A DNA stretch of 64,000 nucleotides from Cryobacterium sp. PH31-AA6 (GTDB lineage: Bacteria; Actinomycetota; Actinomycetes; Actinomycetales; Microbacteriaceae). Shown here piece after piece: positions 35,028-44,391 of this stretch; the stretch's first letter is position 1, and every line of letters begins with the position of its first letter. The stretch is taken from NCBI RefSeq assembly GCF_030063195.1, contig NZ_JASISS010000003.1:146580-210579 (forward strand), given 5' to 3'. A model generated the notes under the pieces. The model worked only from the letters and a program-made list of their open reading frames with translations, did not search any database and was not told the origin of the DNA. A program made the position numbers and the translations under genes.

Positions 35028-35738
35028 TCAGCCGGGCAGACCGACGATGCCGGCGTCGAAGACGTCCGTGCCGTCCCCGGTGCCGATCGCGCCGTCGCCC
35101 TCGGCGGCGCGGATTTCGTCCTGAAGCCCTCGCAGGGCGGTGCGCAGCGCCCGCTCCGAGTCGAGTCCCTGCGCCTTGGCGGTGGCGACGATCGCCAGCA
35201 GCAGCGGACCGAGTTCGTCTTCGGTTTCGATCGGCAGCGGGAAGGCGGACTCCGCGCCGACCAGGCCGATCTTCTGCGCCCGACCGAGTACCTTGTCGGC
35301 GAGAGCGAGGGCGGGCATGCCCTGCGGAATGCCGTCGAGCACACTCGTGCGGTGCGGCTTCTCCACGGCCTTGAAGTCGTCCCAGGCGGCGACCACGTCG
35401 TCGGCCGTCTCGAGCGACAGGTCGCCGAACACATGCGGATGCCGCCCGACCATCTTCGCGGTCATCTGTGCGGCGACGTCCTGAATGTCGAAGTCCTCGC
35501 CGCTGGTGTGCGCGGCCAGGTCCGCGTGGAAGAGCACCTGGTAGAGCACGTCGCCGAGTTCCTCGATCAGCTCCTCGCGGCCACCGGCCTCGATCGCCTC
35601 GATGAGTTCATGGCTTTCCTCGGTCAGGTACTGCACCAGGGACTCGTGCGTCTGATCCGCGTCCCACGGGCAGCCTCCGGGCGCACGGAGCCGGGCGACG
35701 GTATCGATCAGGATGTCGAGCTGGCTGGGCGTGGTCAT
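35028..35738 (-). CDS. mazG: MazG nucleoside triphosphate pyrophosphohydrolase
   Basis: 236-residue all-alpha NTP pyrophosphohydrolase that hydrolyses NTPs or dNTPs to monophosphates and pyrophosphate. The substrate motif GGCPWDADQTHESL and the metal motif EESHELIEAIEAGG then EELIEELGDVLYQVLFH are complete; a second, weaker MazG-like half follows. ATG 35738 has GGAGG seven bases upstream. Just downstream of mfd on the same strand, so possibly co-transcribed. Confidence 0.95.
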   Translation of the reverse strand: MTTPSQLDILIDTVARLRAPGGCPWDADQTHESLVQYLTEESHELIEAIEAGGREELIEELGDVLYQVLFHADLAAHTSGEDFDIQDVAAQMTAKMVGRHPHVFGDLSLETADDVVAAWDDFKAVEKPHRTSVLDGIPQGMPALALADKVLGRAQKIGLVGAESAFPLPIETEDELGPLLLAIVATAKAQGLDSERALRTALRGLQDEIRAAEGDGAIGTGDGTDVFDAGIVGLPG

Positions 35739-35774
35739 GCGTGCCTCCTGGGGTTCGTTCTCATCGTAAGCGGC

Positions 35775-35836
35775 GGGCACGGGGTCACGCGGAGTCGGTC
35801 GCGGTGGGCACGGGGTCACGCGGAGTCGGTCGCGGT
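35775..35836. repeat. 31-bp direct duplication covering the mfd stop
   Basis: Bases 35775-35805 and 35806-35836 are identical 31-mers in tandem. The second copy contains the last codons and stop of mfd; the first is its non-coding duplicate in the mfd-mazG gap. Confidence 0.9.
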
Positions 35837-38800
35837 GGCCTCGACCGGCCGCGGGAAGATCGCGTCGAGCAGGGTGCCGGCCCAGGCGATCAGGGCCGCG
35901 TCGCCGAGTGGCTCGCCGTTGATCCGCGGCATCGGCACGGTCATCGAGCCGTTCTGGGTGAAGTAGCGCGAGCCGGGGTACATCCGTTGCAGGCGCACCT
36001 GCATCGAATCGGCCAGGTTCGCCGGGGAGACGCGCAGGTTGGAACCCATCGCGACGACCTCGCCGAGCCCGGCCTGCTGGGCCAGCCAGCGCAGCCGGGA
36101 GACCAGGATGAGGTTCTGCACCGGCTGAGGCGGTTCACCGTACCGGTCGGTGAGTTCGTCGAGTACGAGGTCGATCTGGTCCTTCGCCGCCGTCGGCGAG
36201 CTCGCCGCGGACAGCTTCTGGTAGGCCTCGAGACGCAGACGCTCGCTGTCGACGTAGTCCTCTGGGATGTGGGCATCGACGGGCAATTCGAGCCGCAGCT
36301 CGGTCTGGCCCTCCGCCACATCACCGCGGAAGGCGCTCACGGCCTCGCCGATCATGCGCAGGTAGAGGTCGAAGCCGACACCGGCGATGTGCCCGGCCTG
36401 CTCGCCGCCGAGCAGGTTTCCGGCCCCACGGATTTCCAGGTCCTTCAGCGCCACCTGCATTCCGGCACCGAGTTCGTTGTTCGCGGCGATCGTGGACAAC
36501 CGGTCGTGGGCGATTTCGGTCAGCGGCTTGTTCTCGTCATAGAGGAAGTAGGCGTAGGCGCGCTCCCGGCCGCGACCGACCCTCCCCCGCAACTGGTGCA
36601 GCTGGCTGAGCCCGAACTTGTCCGCCCGGTCGATGATGATGGTGTTCGCGTTGGCGATGTCCAGGCCGGTCTCGATGATCGTCGTCGAGACGAGCACGTC
36701 GAACTTGCGCTCCCAGAAGTCGACGACGACCTGTTCAAGCTGGGCTTCCGGCAGCTGCCCGTGCGCCACCGCGATCCGCGCCTCCGGCACCAGCTCGGCC
36801 AGCTGCGCGGCGACCCGGTTGATGCTGGACACCCGGTTGTGCACGACGAAGATCTGGCCCTCCCGCAGCAGCTCGCGTCGGATCGCCGCCGCCACCTGCC
36901 GGTCAGAGTACGGGCCGACGAAGGTGAGGATCGGGTGCCGGTCCTCCGGCGGCGTGGCCAGGGTGGACATCTCCCGGATGCCGGTGACCGCCATCTCCAG
37001 GGTGCGCGGGATCGGGGTGGCACTCATCGCGAGGATGTCCACGTTTGTCTTGAGCTTCTTGAGCGCGTCCTTGTGCTCGACCCCGAATCTTTGTTCCTCG
37101 TCGATGATGACGAGGCCGAGGTCCTTGATCACGATCGACTCGGAGAGCAGCCGGTGGGTGCCGATCACGAGGTCCACGGTTCCGTCGAGCATCCCGGCGA
37201 TGGTCTCCCGGGACTCCTTCTCGGTCTGGAACCGGCTGAGGGCGCGCAGGTGCACCGGGAACCCGGCGAAGCGCTCCTGGAACGTCTCCATGTGCTGGCG
37301 CACGAGCAGGGTCGTCGGCACGAGCATGACGACCTGCTTGCCGTCCTGGATCGCCTTGAACGCGGCGCGCACGGCGACCTCGGTCTTGCCGAAACCGACG
37401 TCGCCGGAGAGCAGCCGGTCCATGGGAATGGGCCGTTCCATGTCGGCCTTGACCTCGTCGATGGTGGTGAGCTGGTCGGGGGTCTCCGCGAACGGGAACG
37501 CCTCCTCCAGTTCGCGCTGCCACGGGGTGTCCGGCCCGAACGCGTGGCCCTTGCTGGCCATCCGCGCCGAGTAGAGCTTGACCAGTTCGACGGCGATATC
37601 GCGCACGGCCTTGCGGGCCTTGCTCTTCGCGGCCGACCAGTCGCTGCCGCCCATCTTGCTCAGGGCGGGCGCCTCCCCGCCGACGTAACGACTGACCAGG
37701 TCGAGCTGGTCGGTCGGCACATAGAGCTTGTCACCCGGGTGCCCCCGCTTCGACGGCGCGTACTCGAGCACGAGGTACTCGCGCTTGGTCTTGACCGGGT
37801 TGCGCCCGCCGCTGGACACCTCGCGCTGGGTCAGTTCCACGAACCGGCCGATGCCGTGGGTCTGGTGCACCACGTGGTCCCCGGCCTTGAGCTGCAGCGG
37901 GTCAACGACGTTCTTGCGGCGGCTGGCCAGCTTCTTGACCTGGCGGGCGTCGTAGCCGACGACCCGACCGTAGAATTCTGACTCGCTGACCAGGGTGAGT
38001 TTCGTCTCGGGAATCTCGAAGCCGTGGTCGACGGATGCCTTGAGCAGGTAGGCGATGCCGGGTTCGGGTTCGCCGGGCCATTCGGTGACGATCCGGGCGG
38101 GGAGTTCGCGCTCGGCGAGCACGTCAGCGGCCCGTTCGACCAGCCCGGCGCCCTGGGCGACGATCCCGACGGTCCAGCCGTCCTTCAGCCGGGCGGCCAG
38201 GTGCCCGACGGCGCCCTCCACGCTGCCCTGGAAACTCGGTACGGCCTCGCCGTCGACGCGCACGGTGAGTAGTTCGTCGAGTTCACGGTGTTCGGGGAGC
38301 ACCGGGGCATCCGTGGGCGCCGCCTGGAACGAGCTGAAGGTCCACCAGACGTGGGCGGAAGCCGGGGCGCCGGGGGCGCTGAACTTGACTGAGTCCCGCA
38401 ACCGCCCCAGGGTGAGGAAGTCCCCGGATTCGAGATCGATCGGGGCCTCGGCGCCGGCGGTCGCCGCGCTCCACGCCGCGCCGAGGAACTCGCGGTTCGT
38501 CTCGGCGAGGCTGATCGCCCGGGAGGCGACCCGTTCGGGCGAAATCACGGCCACGGCCGCCTCGCCGGGCAGGTAGTGGGTGATCGGCACCAGCCGGTCG
38601 ACGAGAGCGGGCGCGAGGCTCTCCATCCCCTCGACGGGGATGCCCTCGGCAATCTTGGCGAGCAGGCCGGCCAGGCTCGGAAACTCGTGCTGCATCTCCC
38701 GTGCCCGCTGGCGCACGGCGGGGCTGAGCAGCAGTTCCCGGCTCGGCGGCAGGGACACCCGCTCGATCGGGTCGGGCAGGGAGCGCTGGTCGGCGACGGA

Positions 38801-39454
38801 GAACGCGCGGAGCTGCTCGACCTCGTCGCCGAAGAACTCGACGCGGTACGGATGCGGCGCGACCGGCGGGAACACATCAAGGATGCCGCCGCGCACGGCG
38901 AACTCCCCGCGGCGGGTGACCATGTCGACTCGAGCGTAGGCGAGTCCGACCAGTTCCCTGCTGATGGCGCCCAGGTCGTGGCCGCGGGCGCCGGCCACCA
39001 GCTCGATCGGCTGGTAATCAGTGAGGTTGTCGGCCACCGGCTGCAGCGCGGCCCGCACCGACGCGATCACAATGAGCGGACGGCGGACGGCGGGGTCGGA
39101 CTCCTCCCAGTCGCGCATCCGGCGGAGCGCATAGAGGCGTTTGCCGACGATCTCTGCGCCGGGGCTCAACCGTTCGTGCGGCAGCGTCTCCCAGGCCGGA
39201 AAGTCGACGATCTCTGCTTCGGCGGCGAAACAGGCGAGGTTCTCGTGCAGCGACTCCGATTCACGGCCGGTCGCGGTGATGACGAGCAGGGCCTGGGCCT
39301 TGTCCAGCCGGCCGCGCTGTTCGAGCATCGCGGCGATCAGCGGCGCACGCAGTCCCTCGGTGAGCGAGAAATCGCCGTCTCGGTTGGCGAAACCGAGGGC
39401 GTTATCGAATGTGGAGGCGCGCGAAAGTGTGGCAATTAAGCCCTGAAGAGTCAC
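35816..39454 (-). CDS. mfd: Transcription-repair coupling factor Mfd
   Basis: 1212-residue ATP-dependent translocase that removes stalled RNA polymerase and recruits UvrA. The UvrB-homology region (from FPAWETLPHERLSPG to the conserved GGILDVFPP) is N-terminal, the RNA polymerase interaction domain is around VHQTHGIGRFVEL, and the RecG-like motor has Walker A GDVGFGKTEVAVRAAF, motif II LGLVIIDEEQRFG, and TIIETGLDIANANTIIIDRAD plus QLRGRVGRG. The start GTG 39454 gives the sixth codon as TTA (39437-39439). Full length for the family. Confidence 0.97.
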   Translation of the reverse strand: MTLQGLIATLSRASTFDNALGFANRDGDFSLTEGLRAPLIAAMLEQRGRLDKAQALLVITATGRESESLHENLACFAAEAEIVDFPAWETLPHERLSPGAEIVGKRLYALRRMRDWEESDPAVRRPLIVIASVRAALQPVADNLTDYQPIELVAGARGHDLGAISRELVGLAYARVDMVTRRGEFAVRGGILDVFPPVAPHPYRVEFFGDEVEQLRAFSVADQRSLPDPIERVSLPPSRELLLSPAVRQRAREMQHEFPSLAGLLAKIAEGIPVEGMESLAPALVDRLVPITHYLPGEAAVAVISPERVASRAISLAETNREFLGAAWSAATAGAEAPIDLESGDFLTLGRLRDSVKFSAPGAPASAHVWWTFSSFQAAPTDAPVLPEHRELDELLTVRVDGEAVPSFQGSVEGAVGHLAARLKDGWTVGIVAQGAGLVERAADVLAERELPARIVTEWPGEPEPGIAYLLKASVDHGFEIPETKLTLVSESEFYGRVVGYDARQVKKLASRRKNVVDPLQLKAGDHVVHQTHGIGRFVELTQREVSSGGRNPVKTKREYLVLEYAPSKRGHPGDKLYVPTDQLDLVSRYVGGEAPALSKMGGSDWSAAKSKARKAVRDIAVELVKLYSARMASKGHAFGPDTPWQRELEEAFPFAETPDQLTTIDEVKADMERPIPMDRLLSGDVGFGKTEVAVRAAFKAIQDGKQVVMLVPTTLLVRQHMETFQERFAGFPVHLRALSRFQTEKESRETIAGMLDGTVDLVIGTHRLLSESIVIKDLGLVIIDEEQRFGVEHKDALKKLKTNVDILAMSATPIPRTLEMAVTGIREMSTLATPPEDRHPILTFVGPYSDRQVAAAIRRELLREGQIFVVHNRVSSINRVAAQLAELVPEARIAVAHGQLPEAQLEQVVVDFWERKFDVLVSTTIIETGLDIANANTIIIDRADKFGLSQLHQLRGRVGRGRERAYAYFLYDENKPLTEIAHDRLSTIAANNELGAGMQVALKDLEIRGAGNLLGGEQAGHIAGVGFDLYLRMIGEAVSAFRGDVAEGQTELRLELPVDAHIPEDYVDSERLRLEAYQKLSAASSPTAAKDQIDLVLDELTDRYGEPPQPVQNLILVSRLRWLAQQAGLGEVVAMGSNLRVSPANLADSMQVRLQRMYPGSRYFTQNGSMTVPMPRINGEPLGDAALIAWAGTLLDAIFPRPVEATATDSA

Positions 39455-39504
39455 CCGACGAGTCTACGCAGCCCCGGGCGCTGAACGGGAGCCCGGTCCA
39501 GGCG

Positions 39505-40086
39505 TTACGGGGAGTGGAACTTCTGCTGGGCGGCGGTGACGCCCTCGGCGGCGATGAGCTCGATCGCGTCGGCGGCATCCTCCAGCAGAGTGGGCAGGAC
39601 CTCGCGCTCGTCCTTGGCAAAATCGTGCAGCACGAAGTCGGCCGCGTCCTGGCGCCCCGGCGGGCGCCCGATGCCCATCCGGATCCGCACGAATTCCTTC
39701 GTGCCGGTCGCGGCGATGATGTCGCGCAGGCCGTTGTGGCCGCCGTGCCCGCCGCCGACCTTGATCTTGAGCGTGTCGAAGGGCAGGTCGAGGTCGTCGT
39801 GGACGACGACCAACCGGTCGGGCTCGAGCGAGTAGAACCGCAGGAGCGCGGCGACCGGGCCGCCGGACACGTTCATGTAGGTGCTCGGTTTGGCGAGCAC
39901 CAGCTTGGGACCGCCGGGGAAGCTGCGCCCTTCGGCGACCGCCGAGGTGGTTTTGTGGTTCTTGAAATTCGCCGACAGCCGGTCGGCGAGCACGGCGGCG
40001 ACCATGTGGCCGACGTTGTGGCGATTGCCGGCGTAGCCGGGCCCGGGGTTACCGAGCCCGACTACGAGCCAGAGATTCTCGTCCAG
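39505..40086 (-). CDS. pth: Peptidyl-tRNA hydrolase, apparent CTG start
   Basis: 193-residue enzyme recycling peptidyl-tRNA by cleaving the ester bond. The N-terminal motif WLVVGLGNPGPGYAGNRHNVG contains catalytic His and Asn; KPSTYMNVSG, VVVHDDLDLPF and GGGHGGHNGLRDI are the other signatures. Starting at the first ATG (40005) would remove the essential VGLGNPG segment. The only codon in place is CTG 40086, with GGAGG exactly 6 bases upstream; no in-frame ATG, GTG or TTG lies between the L25 stop and it. It follows the L25 gene by 38 bases. Confidence 0.93.
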   Translation of the reverse strand: MDENLWLVVGLGNPGPGYAGNRHNVGHMVAAVLADRLSANFKNHKTTSAVAEGRSFPGGPKLVLAKPSTYMNVSGGPVAALLRFYSLEPDRLVVVHDDLDLPFDTLKIKVGGGHGGHNGLRDIIAATGTKEFVRIRMGIGRPPGRQDAADFVLHDFAKDEREVLPTLLEDAADAIELIAAEGVTAAQQKFHSP

Positions 40087-40124
40087 GGAATTCCTCCGCG
40101 GTCGACGAAGCCAGATGGGGAAGA

Positions 40125-40745
40125 CTACTCGGCGGCAGGAGCCTCGGCGGCCTCTTCGGCGGCTTCGGGCTCTTCCTCTTCCTCGGCGGCAGGCAGGTGC
40201 ACGTAGGCAACAACCGCGTCGGGGTCGGAGATCAGAACAGCGCCATCGGGAAGGGCGACGTCCTTCGCGTGGATCTGGGCGCCGTCTTCGAGGCCCTCGA
40301 TGCTGACCATGACGTACTGGGGGATGTTGGTGGCCTCGACCTCGAGCATGAGGTACTTCGTGTCCAGGTCGGCGATGGTGCCCGACGCGGGCTCGCCTTC
40401 GAGGTGCACGGAAACCTCGACCTGGACCTTCTCACCCTTGCGGATGACGATGAGGTCGAGGTGCTCGATGATCTGCAGGAACGGGTCCTTCTGTACGTCC
40501 TTCACCAGGGTGAGGTGCGTGGTGCCCTCGACGTCCAGCTCCAGGACGGCGTTGGCGCGACGAAGCAGCAGGCCGATCTGGTGGGCGGGCAGTGCGACGT
40601 GCAGCGGGGTCGTGCCGTGGCCGTAGACGACGGCGGGGATCTTGCCCAGCACGCGCAGCTTGCGGGCCGCACCCTTGCCGAACTTGACGCGAACGTCGGC
40701 GGCGATCTTGTTGTCAGCGACAACCTTCTTCTTGGCCTCAGCCAT
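40125..40745 (-). CDS. rplY: 50S ribosomal protein L25 / general stress protein Ctc
   Basis: 206-residue long form of L25 (TL5/Ctc), which binds 5S rRNA. The N-terminal L25 domain includes RKLRVLGKIPAVVYGHGTTP and QKDPFLQIIEHLDL; the C-terminal Ctc beta domain follows, ending in an acidic Glu/Ala tail of about 25 residues. ATG 40745 has AAGGAG upstream; in-frame sequence further up is non-coding. Upstream of pth, a common bacterial pairing. Confidence 0.95.
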   Translation of the reverse strand: MAEAKKKVVADNKIAADVRVKFGKGAARKLRVLGKIPAVVYGHGTTPLHVALPAHQIGLLLRRANAVLELDVEGTTHLTLVKDVQKDPFLQIIEHLDLIVIRKGEKVQVEVSVHLEGEPASGTIADLDTKYLMLEVEATNIPQYVMVSIEGLEDGAQIHAKDVALPDGAVLISDPDAVVAYVHLPAAEEEEEPEAAEEAAEAPAAE

Positions 40746-41078
40746 GATGTTTCTCCTTGCGGGCCTGGACGGCCCAGTCTGGTTTCGCGAACCGGAGGTC
40801 CGTGAAATCGTGAGTACTGGTTCAACTCGAACGCGTGTTCGCGTGAGGAAAGGCCGTGAAGCATCCCGCCGCGTCGATAACGGATACCGGCAACGATTAT
40901 CCGCCGCCGACAGCCCTCGCCGAAGTTCAACTAGTGAGTCTAGCGGAGCGGAAGGGCCGGGGCGAACCGGATGCCGGTATCCGTCTCCTGGGGGCGCCGT
41001 CAGACACGAAACGTCACCGTTCCGCCCGACCGAGTAGCCTTGACGGAGGTTTGAGATCAATCACCTGAAGGAGTAAAC
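40746..41078. other. 333-base divergent intergenic region (rplY / gnd)
   Basis: No gene is supported. The region must carry promoters for the divergent rplY and gnd genes. On the minus strand GATAAT near 40897-40902 resembles a -10 box, but no well-spaced -35 box was found; I could not settle either promoter. Confidence 0.5.
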
Positions 41079-42536
41079 GTGGCCGAAAACGGCGCAGCAC
41101 AGGCAAACATAGGCGTAGTAGGACTGGCGGTGATGGGGTCGAATCTGGCCCGCAACCTCGCCAGCCGCGAGGGCAACACGGTGGCGGTGTACAACCGCTC
41201 GCCCGAGCGCACCCGCCTGCTCGTCGGTGAACACCCCGAGGCGAACTTCGTCGACTCCGAGACGATCGAGGAATTCGCCGCGTCGCTCCAGAAGCCGCGC
41301 ACCGCGATCATCATGGTCCAGGCCGGCACGGGCACGGATGCCGTGATCAGCCAGCTGACCGCCCTGTTCGAGCCGGGCGACATCATCGTTGACGGCGGCA
41401 ACGCCGATTTCCAGGACACCATCCGCCGGGAGAAGGCCGTTCGCGCCACCGGCGTGAACTTCGTCGGCGCCGGCATCTCCGGCGGCGAGGAGGGCGCCCT
41501 CAAGGGCCCCAGCATCATGCCGGGCGGCTCCGTCGAGGCCTATGAGACCCTCGGCCCCATCCTCGAGTCGATCGCGGCCGTCGTCGACGGTGTGCCGTGT
41601 GTCACCCATGTGGGCACGGATGGCGCTGGTCACTTCGTCAAGATGATCCACAACGGCATCGAATACGCCGATATGCAGCTCATCGCCGAGGCGTACGACC
41701 TGCTCCGCAAGGTCGGCGGGCACTCCCCCGCCGCCATCGCCGACGTGTTCACCGACTGGAACGCCGGCGACCTCGAGAGCTACCTGATCGAGATCACCGC
41801 CGAGGTGCTCCGTCAGGTCGACGCGACGACCGGTCTCCCGTTCGTCGACGTCGTGCTCGACGAGGCCGGCTCGAAGGGCACCGGAGTCTGGACCGTGCAG
41901 AACGCCCTCGACCTGGGCGTTCCGGTCGGCGGCATCGCCGAGGCGGTCTTCGCCCGCGCCGTGTCCAGCCACCCGGAGCAGCGCGTGCCGCTCCGCGCGG
42001 CCCAGGGCGCCCGCCCGGAGATCGCCGTGGTCGGTCACACCTTCCAGGACGACGTACGCCAGGCGCTCTACGCGTCCAAGGTTGTGGCCTACGCCCAGGG
42101 CTTCGACGCGATCATCGCCGGCGCCCAGAAGTACGGCTGGAAGATCGACAAGGGCGCCATCGCCACCATCTGGCGCGGCGGCTGCATCATCCGGGCCCAG
42201 TTCCTCAACCGGATCGTCGACGCCTACGCGAACGACCCGTCGATCCCGACCCTGCTCGTCGACCCGTACTTCGCCAAGGCCGTCGCCGACGGCGAGTCTG
42301 CCTGGCGCCGGGTGGTCTCGACCGCGGCGCTGTCCGGCATCCCGGTTCCCGGGTTCGCCTCCGCGCTGAGCTACTTCGACTCGCTCGCGAGCGAGCGCCT
42401 GCCGGCCGCCCTGGTGCAGGGCCAGCGTGACTTCTTCGGCGCGCACACCTACAAGCGCGTCGACATGCCAGGTACGTTCCACACCCTGTGGTCCGGCGAC
42501 CGCAGTGAGATCGAGACCGAGGGTTCATCTCACTAG
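41079..42536 (+). CDS. gnd: 6-phosphogluconate dehydrogenase (decarboxylating)
   Basis: 485-residue pentose phosphate pathway enzyme producing ribulose 5-phosphate, CO2 and NADPH. The nucleotide site is IGVVGLAVMGSNLARNLA followed by VAVYNRSPER, which favours NADP. The substrate signature is GAGISGGEEGALKGPSIMPGG, and catalytic Lys/Asn are in GHFVKMIHNGIEYADMQ. The C-terminal helical domain includes FGAHTYKRVD. GTG 41079 has GAAGGAG upstream. Full length. Confidence 0.97.
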   Translation: MAENGAAQANIGVVGLAVMGSNLARNLASREGNTVAVYNRSPERTRLLVGEHPEANFVDSETIEEFAASLQKPRTAIIMVQAGTGTDAVISQLTALFEPGDIIVDGGNADFQDTIRREKAVRATGVNFVGAGISGGEEGALKGPSIMPGGSVEAYETLGPILESIAAVVDGVPCVTHVGTDGAGHFVKMIHNGIEYADMQLIAEAYDLLRKVGGHSPAAIADVFTDWNAGDLESYLIEITAEVLRQVDATTGLPFVDVVLDEAGSKGTGVWTVQNALDLGVPVGGIAEAVFARAVSSHPEQRVPLRAAQGARPEIAVVGHTFQDDVRQALYASKVVAYAQGFDAIIAGAQKYGWKIDKGAIATIWRGGCIIRAQFLNRIVDAYANDPSIPTLLVDPYFAKAVADGESAWRRVVSTAALSGIPVPGFASALSYFDSLASERLPAALVQGQRDFFGAHTYKRVDMPGTFHTLWSGDRSEIETEGSSH

Positions 42537-42675
42537 TCTCGGCAGCACACCATCGGCCGTGGCCGAGGTGGACGCACGCAGCCCTCGGCCGCGAACGTCC
42601 GGCTCGGCCACGGCCGTTTCCGCGCCCGGCCCGCGCCGCGCGGATGACCCCACGATTTGCGATACTGGGAGCCAG

Positions 42676-43044
42676 ATGATGAGCGATGAACACCCCGAAC
42701 TCTCCGGTTACGAGCCGCAGGATGCCGATCGGCCCCTGCGCAGTCGGCGCGTCATTGCGATCATGCGCATTGCCGTCGTGCTGGGGCTCGTGGCGCTGAT
42801 CGTGCCCGGCATCCTGACCTCGGTGCAGATAGCGACGACGACGGCAACGGGCACCTGCCAGGTGGCCGTGCTGCACTACTACCCGTACGCGTCCGGATCC
42901 GATGCGCGTTTCGAGCTGTCCGGGCCAGGCGGGTTCGGCTGGCAGTGTTACGCGGTTGACCGCAACGAACGAGAGATCTACGTCATCCCGCTCGGCATCA
43001 TCCCGTCCGCGCCGCGGACTCCGACCACCAGTATTCCCGCGTAG
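42676..43044 (+). CDS. Small membrane protein, function unknown
   Basis: 122-residue protein with an acidic N-terminus, one hydrophobic segment (about residues 29-51) and a short outside domain with two cysteines (GTCQVAVLHYYPY and FGWQCYAVD) that could form a disulfide. I do not recognise a named family. ATG 42676 (or the adjacent ATG 42679) follows GGGAG. It precedes a DUF1905 gene by 26 bases on the same strand. Confidence 0.7.
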   Translation: MMSDEHPELSGYEPQDADRPLRSRRVIAIMRIAVVLGLVALIVPGILTSVQIATTTATGTCQVAVLHYYPYASGSDARFELSGPGGFGWQCYAVDRNEREIYVIPLGIIPSAPRTPTTSIPA

Positions 43045-43070
43045 GGCTCGGCCAGAGGAGGAGGACCCCG

Positions 43071-43370
43071 ATGGGCCCGACGCTCACGTTCACCGCGAAG
43101 CTGTGGGAGTATCCCGGCAGGGCCGGCTGGACGTTTGTCTCGGTACCCGCCGACCAGTCCGCAGACATCCGTGGCCTCACGGAGGGACTGCGACACGGCT
43201 TCGGTTCGGTCAAGGTCAGCGCCTGCATCGGCGACTCACTGTGGTCCACGTCCGTCTTTCCGGACAGTTCACGGGGCGGATTCCTCCTGCCGGTGAAGAA
43301 ATCGATCCGGCTCGCCGAAGGCGTGGCGGCCGGCGACGCGGTCACGGTCACGCTGGGACTGGTGCTCTAG
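43071..43370 (+). CDS. DUF1905 domain-containing protein
   Basis: 99-residue cytosolic protein made up of a single DUF1905 beta-barrel domain: starts LTFTAKLWEYPGRAGWTFVSVP, then a central FGSVKVSACIGDSLWSTSVFP and KKSIRLAEGVAAGDAVTVTL at the end. Function unknown. ATG 43071 has GGAGGAGG seven bases upstream. Convergent with prs. Confidence 0.88.
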   Translation: MGPTLTFTAKLWEYPGRAGWTFVSVPADQSADIRGLTEGLRHGFGSVKVSACIGDSLWSTSVFPDSSRGGFLLPVKKSIRLAEGVAAGDAVTVTLGLVL

Positions 43371-43413
43371 CGTCAGACGTGACCGCGGGCCGGACCGCGG
43401 GTGGGCGCGAGGC

Positions 43414-44391
43414 CTACGCGGCGCCCTCGAACATGCTCGTGACGGAACCCTCGTCGAACACCTCGTGGATTGCGCGCGCCAGCAGCGGGGCGATCGGCAG
43501 CACGGTGAGCGTGGGGAACCGCTTCTCCATCGGGATCGGGAGGGTGTCGGTGACGACGACCTCGGAGATCGCCGGGTTCTGCAGCAGTTCGAGTGCCGGG
43601 TGGCTGAACACGGCGTGGGTCGCAGCGACGACGACGCCGATCGCTCCGGCCTTGCGGAGCGCCTCGGCGGCGAGCACGATCGTGCGGCCGGTGTCGATCA
43701 TGTCATCGACGATCAGGCAGACCCGGCCCTCGACCTGGCCGACGATCTCGTGCACGGAGACGCGGTTGGGCACGAGGGGGTCGCGACGCTTGTGAATGAT
43801 GGCCAGCGGGGCGCCGAGCTTGTCACTCCAGATGTCGGCAACGCGCACGCGGCCCATGTCGGGCGAGACGACCGTGAGGGTGGTCGGGTCGAGCTTTTCC
43901 TTGAAGTGCTCGAGCAGCACCGGCATGGCGAAGAGGTGGTCGACGGGGCCGTCGAAGAAGCCCTGAATCTGGGCGGCGTGCAGGTCGACCGCCATGATGC
44001 GGTCGGCGCCGGCGACCTTGAACAGGTCGGCGACGAGGCGGGCCGAGATCGGCTCGCGGCCGCGGCCCTTCTTGTCCTGACGGGCGTAAGGGTAGAACGG
44101 CGCGACCACGGTGATCCGCTTGGCGGACGCTCGCTTGAGGGCGTCGACCATGATCAGCTGTTCCATCAGCCATTCGTTGATCGGATTCGTGTGCGACTGG
44201 ATGACGAAGGTGTCGCTCCCCCGAACACTTTCATCGAAGCGAGCGTAAATTTCACCGTTCGCGAAGGTGCGAGCATCCGTGTGGACGAGTTCGGTACCAA
44301 GCTCCGTGGCGATGTCCAGCGCAAGTTGCGGGTGAGCTCGCCCCGAAACCAATACAAGTCGCTTTTCGCCGCTGGTCTTGATTCCAGACAC
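43414..44391 (-). CDS. prs: Ribose-phosphate pyrophosphokinase (PRPP synthetase)
   Basis: 325-residue enzyme making PRPP from ribose 5-phosphate and ATP for nucleotide, His and Trp synthesis. ATP/Mg signature MAVDLHAAQIQGFFDGPVDHL, the flexible loop YPYARQDKKGRGREPISARL and the PRPP loop VCLIVDDMIDTGRT are intact. GTG 44391 begins one base after the glmU stop, so the two genes are co-transcribed. Confidence 0.97.
   Translation of the reverse strand: MSGIKTSGEKRLVLVSGRAHPQLALDIATELGTELVHTDARTFANGEIYARFDESVRGSDTFVIQSHTNPINEWLMEQLIMVDALKRASAKRITVVAPFYPYARQDKKGRGREPISARLVADLFKVAGADRIMAVDLHAAQIQGFFDGPVDHLFAMPVLLEHFKEKLDPTTLTVVSPDMGRVRVADIWSDKLGAPLAIIHKRRDPLVPNRVSVHEIVGQVEGRVCLIVDDMIDTGRTIVLAAEALRKAGAIGVVVAATHAVFSHPALELLQNPAISEVVVTDTLPIPMEKRFPTLTVLPIAPLLARAIHEVFDEGSVTSMFEGAA

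Noticed and set aside
35741..37981. Plus-strand open frame of 746 codons inside mfd
   Set aside because: Composition is the His/Asp/Val-rich pattern of antisense reading; mfd on the other strand is a clear full-length match.
39505..40005. pth beginning at the first ATG (40005)
   Set aside because: This would delete the conserved VGLGNPG and catalytic N-terminal residues that are encoded just upstream in the same frame.
43371..43413. Terminator hairpin between the DUF1905 gene and prs
   Set aside because: CCGCGG pairs around six bases, but such short G+C-rich pairing is common here by chance and no tail follows.
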